Assembly: GCF_002355395.1 (NCBI RefSeq)
Contig: NZ_AP017315.1
Coordinates: forward strand, 2,604,001 to 2,668,000
Origin: Microcella alkaliphila
GTDB lineage: Bacteria; Actinomycetota; Actinomycetes; Actinomycetales; Microbacteriaceae
Length of the DNA stretch: 64,000 nucleotides
Direction of reading: 5' to 3'
Shown one piece after another: positions 24,346 to 32,113 of this stretch. Each line of letters begins with the position of its first letter. The stretch's first letter is position 1. The notes beneath the pieces were generated by a model. It did not search any database. It saw only the letters and a program-made list of their open reading frames with translations, and was not told the DNA's origin. The position numbers and the translations under genes are program-made.

Positions 24346-25575
24346 GGCAGTTTCTACCGATCGTTGCGAATCGGTTGTCGAATCCATCGTCTCATGAGTT
24401 GCGCGGGTGACCGGTCGCCGAGGATTAGACGGGGTCGATTGTTGAGTTCCTCGCTGACTTCTCGGAGCCGCTGATCGGTGAACTGGTCCAGGTCGATGCC
24501 CTTCGGAAAATACTGCCTGAGCAACCCATTCGTGTTTTCGTTCGTCCCGCGTTGCCAGGGCGAGTGGGGGTCGGCGAAGTAGATCTTCACGCCGCTGTCG
24601 CGTTCGATCCGTTCGTGGTGGAACATCTCGTTTCCTTGATCCCATGTCAGGGTGCGGCGCAGCCGCGGCGGGAGGCTCTCCAGGGCATCGATGAGGGCGT
24701 CACCGACGATCTGCGCAGATCGCCCGCCTCGGATCGGAACGAGGAGTGTGCTGCGACTCTTGCGTTCCACAAGCGTCGCGATCGCCGATCTCTGCCCCGC
24801 ACCGATGATGAGGTCGCCCTCCCAATGCCCCGCCTGCAGTCGCTCCTCGACGATGGCCGGCCGGTCGTGAATGGAGCGCATGTTGGTGGACTGCTTCATC
24901 GCTCCTTCACGGTTGCGACCGCGGCCACGCTTGTGACGATACTTGCGCCCGGTCCGGAGCGCCTCCTGATCGGTGACGACGATCAGGCCCCGATAGACGG
25001 CTTCATAGATCGTCTCCGCGCAGACATGCCATCCCAAGCGCCCAGGCCATCGGCGGCGGAGCCAGCGGCTGATCTGCTGAGGTGACCATCGCTTGCCCAG
25101 CTTGGCTGCAACCACCGTCCGAAGCTCCGGATCGCTGCTGAACCGATGCGGCTTCGGGCGCCGCCGCGCGACATGCGCCTGCCCGTGCGCGTACCAAGGC
25201 TGATATCGACCATCGGGCTTCTTGTTGCGAGCGATCTCCCGATACACGCTCTGAAAGCTCTTCCCGATACGTGCGGCAATGAGCTTCACTGACTCGCCAG
25301 CGTCAAGCCCGTCGGCGATCTCGATCCGGTCGTCCTGGGTCAGATACCTCTCACTGATCGGGGTGTCGATGAACTTCACGCTGCCAGCATCGATGAACCA
25401 CAGCGATCCGCAGCTGAACGACACTCCCACCTCTTCCGACGCAGTCGAACCGCTCAGCCCCTGCCGGACAAGCTCGAAATAGCGCCTCTTCACGCCCGCT
25501 TGCGACTTGTTCCACGCCCAACGCACCATCTGAATCCCTCTTCCTCAGGATTCGCAACGATGACTAGAAACTGCC
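24346..25575 (-). mobile_element. IS30-family element nested in the IS256 element
   Basis: The 27-base terminal repeats are nearly perfect: the left end reads GGCAGTTTCTACCGATCG from 24346 and the right end, read inward from 25575, GGCAGTTTCTAGTCATCG, both continuing TTGCGAATC. A 3-base duplication, CGT, flanks it (24343-24345 and 25576-25578). The 1230-base length and short duplication are typical of IS30. Removing it restores the codons for LEAFYPVIY of the host transposase. Confidence 0.93.
24354..25529 (-). CDS. IS30-family transposase
   Basis: 391 residues with an N-terminal HTH region (LTQDDRIEIADGLDAGESVK, IAARIGKSFQSVYREIARNK) and a C-terminal DDE domain: GHWEGDLIIGAG has the first Asp, LTWDQGNEM the second, and SPWQRGTNENTNGLLRQYFP the Glu. 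The N-terminal extra segment SFSCGSLWFIDAGSVKFID is typical of one IS30 subgroup. The frame is intact and may be functional. Confidence 0.93.
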   Translation of the reverse strand: MVRWAWNKSQAGVKRRYFELVRQGLSGSTASEEVGVSFSCGSLWFIDAGSVKFIDTPISERYLTQDDRIEIADGLDAGESVKLIAARIGKSFQSVYREIARNKKPDGRYQPWYAHGQAHVARRRPKPHRFSSDPELRTVVAAKLGKRWSPQQISRWLRRRWPGRLGWHVCAETIYEAVYRGLIVVTDQEALRTGRKYRHKRGRGRNREGAMKQSTNMRSIHDRPAIVEERLQAGHWEGDLIIGAGQRSAIATLVERKSRSTLLVPIRGGRSAQIVGDALIDALESLPPRLRRTLTWDQGNEMFHHERIERDSGVKIYFADPHSPWQRGTNENTNGLLRQYFPKGIDLDQFTDQRLREVSEELNNRPRLILGDRSPAQLMRRWIRQPIRNDR

Positions 25576-25578
25576 CGT

Positions 25579-26384
25579 TCTACCCGGTGATCTACTTGGA
25601 CGCGATCGTGGTGAAGGTCCGAGACGGCGGGCACGTCGGCAACAAGGCCGCTCACATCGCCGTCGGCGTCGACATGGAGGGCATCAAGCACGTCCTGGGC
25701 ATTTGGGTGCAGCAAACCGAGGGAGCGAAGTTCTGGGCATCCGTTTGCGCGGAGCTCGCCAACCGTGGCGTGCGTGACGTGCTGATCGTGTGCTGCGACG
25801 GCCTCACCGGCTTCCCCGAAGCGATCGAGGCGACCTGGCCCGACTCGCTCGTGCAGACCTGCGTGGTGCACCTGATCCGCACCGCGATGCGGTTCGTGTC
25901 CTACGGGCAACGCAAAGCCGTCGCCGCCGCGCTGAAGCCGATCTATCAAGCCCCCGACGCGGACGCCGCCAAAGCCGAGTTGGCGGCGTTGGCGGCCTCG
26001 GAGCTGGGCAAGGCGAACCCGCACACGATCGCGGCGTTTCAGAACGCGTGGGAGCGCTTCATCCCGTTCTTGGCGTTCCCGCCCGAGGTTCGGCGAGTGA
26101 TCTATACGACCAACGCGATCGAGTCGCTGAACTACCAACTGAGGAAGGTCACCAAGAACCGCGGCCACTTCCCCAACGACGCCGCGGTCGTGAAGCTGCT
26201 CTGGCTGGCGATCTGCAACATCGAGGACAAACGCGCACTGGAGAGGGAGAAAGAGCGCGGCAAGCCCTCACGCGAGCGAAAAGCGCCACCGCGGCTGATC
26301 GAGGGTGCCGTCACGACCAGCTGGAAGAAGGCCCTGGCCCAACTCGCGATCGCGTTCCCCGACCGAATCCGCCCCTACCTCTGA
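25579..26384 (+). pseudogene. IS256 transposase, C-terminal part
   Basis: Continuation of the frame that begins at 23796. Seen: FYPVIYLDAIVVKVRD (first catalytic Asp), VLIVCCDGLTGFPEAIEATW (second Asp), CVVHLIRTAMRFV, and the IYTTNAIESLNYQLRKVTKN signature with the Glu. It reaches a normal C-terminus (FPDRIRPYL). With the IS30 removed the two parts join in frame. Confidence 0.9.
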
Positions 26385-26429
26385 CCAACCCCAGACGATG
26401 CCCATTTACACAAACAACTTGACAGGCTC

Positions 26430-26637
26430 ACTGGTGGCGCTGCCCGCGCTGGCCGCCGCCTCATGGGTGTCGCTCGGCGCCACCACGAAGGCCGGCCACC
26501 CGAGACACCCGCTGTACGTGGCAGGCACAACGCCCCTCGAGCCGTTCGACGTGGCCGCATACGCGGTCGCCCAAGAACGAGAAAACCCCCGGCTGACCGG
26601 GGATTTTCGTGGCGGGCTTCTTGCGAAACTCGAATAG
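26430..26637 (+). pseudogene. DUF1643 gene, C-terminal part
   Basis: In frame with the N-terminal part at 23365-23738. It encodes LVALPALAAASWVSLGATTK and then AGHPRHPLYVAGTTPLEPFD, the usual C-terminal end of DUF1643 (a W..LG.T..GHPRHPLY pattern). The last 20 codons run through a terminator hairpin, so the original stop is either here or was displaced. Confidence 0.8.
26582..26607. terminator. Bidirectional terminator hairpin
   Basis: AAAACCCCCGG and CCGGGGATTTT form a stem around CTGA, giving a T-tract on either strand. It overlaps the 3' end of the DUF1643 remnant. Confidence 0.7.
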
Positions 26638-26975
26638 AGCTAGCAAAACAGGGGCCCAGCGAACCAACCACGAAACACATCCTCCCGTGAGGCGCGGATA
26701 ATCCTCCGCCACAGCGCTGCTCCTTCAGAGGCCACATCGCGGAAGACAGCGAGGCATTACCGGCACCCTTCGCGCATCACGCTTCGCAACGGAATGCCAG
26801 GCCTCAAGTGAGTCACCTCCCCGACGAGCACGCGCGTTGCGGACTCGGAACATCGCTGAGCGGAGCCGCTCGCGCGTAACCGGCGCGTGCAAACCGCGAC
26901 GGACCGCTACATCGCCAAGCCAAGCGGCATGTCCGCGATGTCCTCCAGTCGCTTGCCGCGTCGCACGCCGGAGAG
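26638..26975. other. No gene seen
   Basis: Short frames exist on both strands, but none has a family match, a ribosome site or a consistent codon pattern. The region is AT-richer than the flanking core genes and lies between the DUF1643/IS256 debris and two hypothetical genes. Confidence 0.5.
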
Positions 26976-27338
26976 CTACGCCTGTTCGGCCGTGGCCTCG
27001 TCGCCCAAACGGATGGCCCCGACCGTCCAATACTTCAGAGCGATTTGGGTCTCAATCCCCATCCGCGACCACTCAGCCAGGCGCTCTTCCGAGTTGGCGT
27101 AGCTGCCCTCAGGCACCAAGTCATCAGGCGTAGCAAAGCGGTCCCACACCTCGTCTCCGATTCGACGAGGCACCGAAAGAGTCACCCGGAAGAGACCCCT
27201 CGGACTACGGCTGACGTCGCCCCGAAACTCAGCTGACAAGGTGCCGTTATCCTGCCACACCCTCCGCGGCTCAAACTCCGACAACAGCCCTACGTCAAAG
27301 GAACGTTCCACGAACGGAACCCAATTGATGTCAGCCAT
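26976..27338 (-). CDS. Hypothetical protein, 120 aa
   Basis: Starts at ATG 27338 (MADINWVPFVERSFDVGLLS); the ATG at 27359 would lie in the preceding gene. A soluble protein with alternating charged and hydrophobic residues (WDRFATPDDLVPEGSYANSE, then LAEWSRMGIETQIALKYWTV). The stop of the upstream gene lies 10 bases before this start, so the two form a transcription unit. No family recognised. The composition fits an immunity-like or regulatory partner, but nothing proves that. Confidence 0.55.
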   Translation of the reverse strand: MADINWVPFVERSFDVGLLSEFEPRRVWQDNGTLSAEFRGDVSRSPRGLFRVTLSVPRRIGDEVWDRFATPDDLVPEGSYANSEERLAEWSRMGIETQIALKYWTVGAIRLGDEATAEQA

Positions 27339-27348
27339 CGCTCGCCCG

Positions 27349-28071
27349 CTACCCTGCAACCTCGCGCACCCAGTTCGGACAAACCTTGGTCCCGCTGATC
27401 TCGCAATACGTCGTGATCATTCCACGCGGCTGACCGTCGCTAAGCATGCGGTCTTCGTGCACGACGCGAACCATTACGGACTTATCTATCCGACAGACAG
27501 TGAGCCAGCACACGTAAGTGTTCGCGGGGGTTCGGTACGTCGTGGACGTCCCCGAGACAGTCCGGAACCGCGGAAACTTCGTCGTCTTCTGGATCATCGC
27601 CATGCTCACATTGTGCTTTTGCACATGCGCCCAACCCCATGTTGAGCTACCCGCCCTGACCGCATTGCGCGCATTCCTGCCATCTCGCCACGTCGAGACG
27701 ATTCTGTATGCGGGACTTGTGGAACTGCTCACCACACCCTGACCTGCAACGCCCACCAAAGGAGCCACAGGATGAGCAGCCAGCCCGAAGCCGGCCAGCC
27801 GCTCGACTCCGACGTCCAGCAGGGGCAAAGAAGCCGCGATGTCCTGATCAAGCTCGCTCGCAGCCTCAACCAACTCGGCTACAGGAATCGTTTCCCCCGC
27901 CTCCAATCCCAAGTCGCCGATCACCGTCACAGTCGTGGGCTGCACGACCACAAGGTCGCTTCCTTCAAACTGCTCGTCGCCCGGAACGATGCCACCACCA
28001 ATCAGCGCCGACACCGCGGCCAACGCAGAAACGCCACAAGAATCCTCACAGCAATAGGCCTTTCTGTTCAC
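27349..28071 (-). CDS. Hypothetical protein, possibly secreted, with Cys-containing C-terminal domain
   Basis: 240 residues. A weak N-terminal hydrophobic stretch (VSALAAVSALIGGGIVPG) could be an export signal. The C-terminal domain looks conserved: RIVSTWRDGRNARNAVRAGS, then STWGWAHVQKHNVSM, then TYVCWLTVCRIDKSVMVRVV, ITTYCEISGTKVCPNWV, with four cysteines that could pair. I recall similar uncharacterised secreted actinobacterial proteins but cannot name a family. The downstream gene is 10 bases away. The N-terminal CCEDSC is odd for a signal peptide, so the start may lie elsewhere. Confidence 0.55.
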   Translation of the reverse strand: MNRKAYCCEDSCGVSALAAVSALIGGGIVPGDEQFEGSDLVVVQPTTVTVIGDLGLEAGETIPVAELVEAASELDQDIAASLPLLDVGVERLAGFGLAAHPVAPLVGVAGQGVVSSSTSPAYRIVSTWRDGRNARNAVRAGSSTWGWAHVQKHNVSMAMIQKTTKFPRFRTVSGTSTTYRTPANTYVCWLTVCRIDKSVMVRVVHEDRMLSDGQPRGMITTYCEISGTKVCPNWVREVAG

Positions 28072-28134
28072 CCTCCTGGTGAAGCTACTGGGCGACAGCC
28101 CCCGCGCGCAATACCTCCATCGCCATCGAGCTAG

Positions 28135-28160
28135 TGAATCGCCCCGGGTTTGATGGAGGG
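28135..28160. repeat. Terminal repeat of a decayed IS3-family element
   Basis: TGAATCGCCCCGGG followed by TTTGATGGAGG. The same 14-base core occurs twice, face to face, at 39403-39416 and 39439-39452. If the IS256 copy at 28169-29545 is removed, this end runs directly into the degenerate orfA at 29587, so it is the left end of that IS3 element. Confidence 0.7.
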
Positions 28161-28168
28161 CTTGATTG

Positions 28169-29545
28169 GGAGTGTCCGTTAAACGGTGTGTGAGGTCCGG
28201 CGGTTTTCAGTGATTGGTTCTGTCGAACCGTCCGGCGAAGGTGATCGCGAACGCGTTGAGCGCGGGCTTCCACCTGATCGCCCAGCGTGCCCTGCCGCCC
28301 CCGGTGGGGTCAAGTGACCGGGTCACAAGGTAGAGACACTTCAGCGCCGCGGCCTCGTTCGGGAAGTGTCCGCGGGCGCGGACCGCTCGCCGGTAGCGGG
28401 CATTGATCGACTCGATCGCGTTGGTCGTGCAGATCACCTTTCGGATCTCGACGTCGTACTCGAGGAACGGCACGAACTCGGCCCACGCGTTCTCCCATAG
28501 CTGCACGATCGCCGGATACCTGCCGCCCCACTCGGCCGCGAACTCGGCGAACCGGTCCCGGGCCGCAGCCTCGGACGGGGCTGTGTAGACGGGTCGGAGT
28601 CCCTTCACGATCGCGTCACGGTGCTGGCGGCCGGCGTAGCGGAAGCTGTTGCGGATCAGGTGCACGATGCACTGCTGCACGACCGTCCGCTCCCAGGTGG
28701 TATTGATCGCTTCGGGGAGTCCCTTCAGCCCGTCGCAGACGGCGATGAACACGTCCTCGACGCCACGGTTCTTCAGCTCGGTGAACACCTGCAGCCAGAA
28801 CCTCGCGCCTTCTGCGCCGTCGCCGGCCCAGATCCCGAGGATGTCGCGTTCCCCGTGCACGGTGACGCCCATGACGACGTAGAACGGGGTGTTGCGGACC
28901 TGCCCGTCACGGACCTTGACGACGATCGCGTCGACGAAGATCACCGGGTAGATCGGGTCCAACGGTCGGGAGGACCATTCCGCGAGCTCACCGGCCACCT
29001 TCTCCGTGATCCGGCTGATGGTGTCTTTGGAGACCTTCGCGTCGTAGACCTCGTCGAAGTGCGCGGCGATCTCCCCGGTCGTGAGTCCGCGGGCGCTGAG
29101 CGACAGCACGATCTGATCGATCCCGTCCAGGCGACGCTTCCGCTTGGGGACGATCACCGGTTCGAACGACCCGTCGCGATCCCGGGGGACCTCGATCTCC
29201 ACGGGGCCGATCTCGGTGAGAACCGTCTTCGTCCGTGTCCCGTTGCGCATGTTCGACCCGGCAGGCGTCCCGCCATGCTGGTGCCCGAGATGCTCGGTCA
29301 GCTCCGCGTTCAACGCCGTCTCGAGGACGTTCTTCGTGAGCTGGTTCAGCAGCCCTCCCGGGCCGACCAGGCTCACGCCCTGCTCCTTCGCCTGCGCGAG
29401 CAACCGCTCGGCAAGGTCCTTCTGATCGATAATCTCTCCCGTCACGGGATCGATCATCGCGTCTTCCAACAACTCGGTCGTGTCAGCCACGGCCGTCTCC
29501 TTTCGGATCAGGCCGGACCCCACACACCGTTATTCAGACAGTCCC
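28169..29545 (-). mobile_element. IS256-family element, apparently intact
   Basis: Ends read inward: GGGAGTGTCCGTTAAACGGTG on the left (from 28169) and GGGACTGTCTGAATAACGGTG on the right (from 29545). An exact 8-base duplication, GCTTGATT, flanks it (28161-28168 and 29546-29553), the size typical of IS256. It carries one full transposase gene and interrupts the leader of an already decayed IS3-family element. Confidence 0.95.
28207..29490 (-). CDS. IS256-family transposase
   Basis: 427 residues from a GTG at 29490 behind AAAGGAG; the frame is open to 29523. Seen: LLNQLTKNVLETALNAELTE, MRNGTRTKTVL, VPRDRDGSFEPVIVP, IYPVIFVDAIVVKVRDGQ (Asp), VFIAVCDGLKGLPEAI (Asp), and VICTTNAIESINARYRRAV (Glu). 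The catalytic set and the length are complete. It differs clearly from the other two IS256 transposases in the window. Confidence 0.95.
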   Translation of the reverse strand: MADTTELLEDAMIDPVTGEIIDQKDLAERLLAQAKEQGVSLVGPGGLLNQLTKNVLETALNAELTEHLGHQHGGTPAGSNMRNGTRTKTVLTEIGPVEIEVPRDRDGSFEPVIVPKRKRRLDGIDQIVLSLSARGLTTGEIAAHFDEVYDAKVSKDTISRITEKVAGELAEWSSRPLDPIYPVIFVDAIVVKVRDGQVRNTPFYVVMGVTVHGERDILGIWAGDGAEGARFWLQVFTELKNRGVEDVFIAVCDGLKGLPEAINTTWERTVVQQCIVHLIRNSFRYAGRQHRDAIVKGLRPVYTAPSEAAARDRFAEFAAEWGGRYPAIVQLWENAWAEFVPFLEYDVEIRKVICTTNAIESINARYRRAVRARGHFPNEAAALKCLYLVTRSLDPTGGGRARWAIRWKPALNAFAITFAGRFDRTNH

Positions 29546-29586
29546 GCTTGATTCCCCGAGAGGATCAAGTCGTACCAGCGTTAAGG

Positions 29587-29838
29587 AAGTATCCGCTGGA
29601 GTTGCGGGAATGAGCCGTCAGGCTCGTGCAGGAAGCCCGTCGTGAGGATCCGGAGTTGTCGCTGAACGCGGCGGTGATCCGGATCGGCCAGCGCACCGGC
29701 GTTAATGCTGACACCCTTCGGGGGTGGGCGAAGTAGGCCGAGATCGATGCCGGGCAGCGGCCCGGGACAACCACGAGTGAGGCCAAGCGCATCAAGTAGC
29801 TCGAGGCTGAAGTTCGCGAGCTCAAGCGTGCACCGTCC
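29587..29838 (+). pseudogene. Degenerate IS3-family OrfA
   Basis: Reads as a HTH OrfA with stop codons in frame: KYPLELRE then TGA at 29611, AVRLVQEARREDPELSLNAA, TGVNADTLRGWAK then TAG, AEIDAGQRPGTTTSEAKRIK then TAG, LEAEVRELKRA. The similarity ends where a second IS3 end begins (CCCCGGTTTGATG near 29842). Three stops show long decay. Confidence 0.8.
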
Positions 29839-29885
29839 CCGGTTTGATGCCGTTTCCTTTCGGGTCTGGAAGGACAATGTTCATC

Positions 29886-30142
29886 ATGCCCAAGAAGATC
29901 CCGGAGGAGACCAGGCAGCGCGCAGTGCGTCTGGTGCTTGACCATCTCGATCAGTATCCGAACCTCACCACGGCCTGTTAGACGGTCGCTTCCCGGCTCG
30001 GTTTCGGCGCCGAGTCCCTTCGCCGCTGGGTGCGGCAGGCGCAGGTTGATGCCGGCGGCCGCGACGGTGCGACTACCAGCGAGTGGGAGAGGATCCGCAA
30101 GTTGGAGCGGGAGAATCGTGAGCTGCGTGAGGCGAACGCGAT
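29886..30142 (+). pseudogene. IS3-family OrfA with premature stop, cut by an IS30 element
   Basis: Starts MPKKIPEETRQRAVRLVLDH and has a TAG at codon 32 (29979-29981); the same frame continues SRLGFGAESLRRWVRQAQV and IRKLERENRELREANA. It is then interrupted by the IS30 element whose left end starts near 30143. The stop may be a mutation or a nonsense remnant; a -1 frameshift site would lie further downstream. Confidence 0.8.
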
Positions 30143-31596
30143 GGCGGATTCAATCGGTCGTCGCAACACCTCGTGATCATGGAGGTGTCAGATGGTTCGT
30201 CGTCAACAGGCAGCGGATCGGGCGATCCGACCGAAGCTCCGGTCGCCCGGGCATCCGAAGTTTCAACGGCATGTCGAGGTAGCGTTCTGGGCCGAGATCG
30301 CCAAGGGGCTGCTGCCCATCGAGGCCGCTGCCGTGGTCGGCGTGGCGCAAGCGGTCGGTCAGCGATGGTTCCGCAACGCTGGCGGCATGCCGCCGTTCGA
30401 TCTGCAGTTCAAGCCAACAGGGCGCTACCTGTCGTTCGCTGAGCGTGAGGAGATCGCGCTGCTGCGTGCTCAGGAAAAGGGGGTGCGTGAGATCGCTCGA
30501 ACTATTGGCCGCGATCCGGGAACGATCTCCCGAGAGCTGCGCCGAAACGCGGCCGTCCGCTACGGAAGTCGCGGGTATCGAGCATCGGTCGCGCAATGGA
30601 AGGCCGACATGGCCGCGAAACGCCCGAAGGCCGCGAAGCTGGTCATGAACGTCCGGTTGCATGCCTACGTCCACGAGAGACTGTCGGGCCAGATCACAAC
30701 GTCCAACGGCAAGGTGATCGTCGGTCCAGAGCCTCCGCGATTCACGGGGATCAACAAGCCGCACCGCAAGCACCGCGGGTGGTCCACGGCGTGGAGCCCG
30801 GAGCAGATCAGCAGCCGGCTGAAGGTCGACTTCCCAGATGATGAGTCCATGCGCATTAGCCACGAGGCGATCTACCAATCGCTCTACATTCAGGGCCGAG
30901 GCGCGCTCAAGCGTGAACTGGTCTGGTGTCTACGCACCGGCCGAGCGCTACGTGCGCCGCGGGAACGATCGCGGCGCAAGACGTGGGCGCACGTCACTCC
31001 CGGAACGCTGATCAGCGAACGTCCTGCAGAAGCCGAGGACCGCGCTGTTCCCGGCCACTGGGAGGGGGATCTGCTGATCGGGCTGGAGCGCTCCGCAATT
31101 GGCACCGTCGTCGACCGCACGACGAGGTTCACAATGCTGGTGCACCTGCCGCGGGAGGAGGGTTACCGGCACAAGGAGACACCCAAGAACGGCCCCGCAC
31201 TGGCCGGCTACGGCGCGATCACGATGAAGAACGCGTTGGCGAGCACGATGTCGACACTGCCGGCCCAACTGGCGAGGTCGTTGACCTGGGATCGCGGCAA
31301 AGAGATGTCCGCGCACGCCAGGTTCACTGTCGAAACAGGCTTCCCGGTCTTCTTCGCTGATCCGCAGTCGCCCTGGCAGCGCGGCACGAATGAGAACACC
31401 AATGGGCTGCTGCGTCAGTACTTCCCCAAGGGCACCGACCTGTCCTGCTGGTCGGCCGAGGAGATCGAAGCCGTCGCTCACGCGCTCAACACCAGGCCCC
31501 GCAAGACGCTCGGTTGGAAGACACCCGCCGAGGCCTTCAACGAGCAGCTACTGTTGCTCCAACAAGCCGGTGTTGCATCGACCGGTTGAGTCTGGA
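30143..31596 (+). mobile_element. IS30-family element inserted in IS3 debris
   Basis: Imperfect ends: GGCGGATTCAATCGGTCG at 30143 and, read inward from the right, TCCAGACTCAACCGGTCG at 31596. The GATTCAACCGGT core is the same as in the IS30 copy at 53916-55150. No clear target duplication is left; the right flank resumes deep inside OrfB, so sequence was deleted on that side after or during insertion. The exact ends are uncertain by a few bases. Confidence 0.75.
30192..31589 (+). CDS. IS30-family transposase
   Basis: 465 residues: longer than the other two IS30 transposases, with a mid-region insertion (residues about 135-215, MAAKRPKAAKLVMNVRLHAY). HTH: FAEREEIALLRAQEKGVREI then IARTIGRDPGTISRELRRN. 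DDE: PGHWEGDLLIGLERSAIGTV (Asp), LTWDRGKEMSAHA (Asp), SPWQRGTNENTNGLLRQYFP (Glu). The frame is intact. Confidence 0.92.
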   Translation: MVRRQQAADRAIRPKLRSPGHPKFQRHVEVAFWAEIAKGLLPIEAAAVVGVAQAVGQRWFRNAGGMPPFDLQFKPTGRYLSFAEREEIALLRAQEKGVREIARTIGRDPGTISRELRRNAAVRYGSRGYRASVAQWKADMAAKRPKAAKLVMNVRLHAYVHERLSGQITTSNGKVIVGPEPPRFTGINKPHRKHRGWSTAWSPEQISSRLKVDFPDDESMRISHEAIYQSLYIQGRGALKRELVWCLRTGRALRAPRERSRRKTWAHVTPGTLISERPAEAEDRAVPGHWEGDLLIGLERSAIGTVVDRTTRFTMLVHLPREEGYRHKETPKNGPALAGYGAITMKNALASTMSTLPAQLARSLTWDRGKEMSAHARFTVETGFPVFFADPQSPWQRGTNENTNGLLRQYFPKGTDLSCWSAEEIEAVAHALNTRPRKTLGWKTPAEAFNEQLLLLQQAGVASTG

Positions 31597-31887
31597 CAAT
31601 TTCGTTCCAGGCGGTTCCAGGCAGAACTGGACCGTCACGGGCTCGTCGGCTCGATGGGCCGAGTCGGGTCGGCTGGCGACAACGCAGCCGTGGAGTCGTT
31701 CTTCGCGCTACTGCAGAAGAACGTGCTCAACAGTCGCAATTGGGCAACGCGGGCAGACCTGCGCCTGGCGATCGTGACCTGGATCGAGCGGACCTACCAC
31801 CGGCGTCGACGGCGGCGAGCACTGGGCCGCTTGACCCCGGTCGAGTTCGAAACAATCATGACCACACGGGCTGCGTCCGCGGTCTAA
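31597..31887 (+). pseudogene. IS3-family OrfB, C-terminal fragment
   Basis: Only the end of the integrase core remains: FQAELDRHGLVGSMGRVGSA, GDNAAVESFFALLQKNVLNS (catalytic Glu), TWIERTYHRRRRRRALGRLT, PVEFETIM. The N-terminal two thirds of OrfB are missing, deleted next to the IS30 right end. Confidence 0.85.
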
Positions 31888-32113
31888 GAAGATGAGTCAC
31901 CAGGACGTTCAACAGTCCCGTTCGCGTCCCTAGGCGCTCGAGTGAGTGCGCCACTTCATGAGGTCTGCGAGGACAAGATGAAGGGTGACGAGAAAACTGT
32001 CGTACGAGTCCTGGGCAGTCGCCAGACACCATCGCATCCGCGAAGAGGAAAGAGAGACGTCACATCCTTGAACCGGGTCCGCTCCCGGCTCGACGTCGCC
32101 GGACGGGATCGCG
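31888..32113. other. No gene seen
   Basis: Short gap between IS3 debris and the end of the aldehyde dehydrogenase gene. No family match or clear hairpin; AT-richer than the core genome. Confidence 0.45.

Larger units (their letters stand above)
23739..26429 (+). mobile_element. IS256-family element, itself interrupted by an IS30-family element
   Basis: Terminal inverted repeats: the left end from 23739 reads GAGGGTGTCAGATGGTGTGT, and the right end read inward from 26429 reads GAGCCTGTCAAGTTGTTTGT. The host sequence ACTGGT (or ACTGGTG) is present on both sides as the target duplication; this is 6-7 bases, slightly short for the family. Without the nested IS30 and its duplication the element is about 1.46 kb, a normal IS256 size. 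It disrupts the DUF1643 gene. Confidence 0.85.

Noticed and set aside
26725..27030. Minus-strand frame in the gap after the DUF1643 remnant
   Set aside because: No motif, no start signal, and it overlaps the better-supported gene at 26976-27338.
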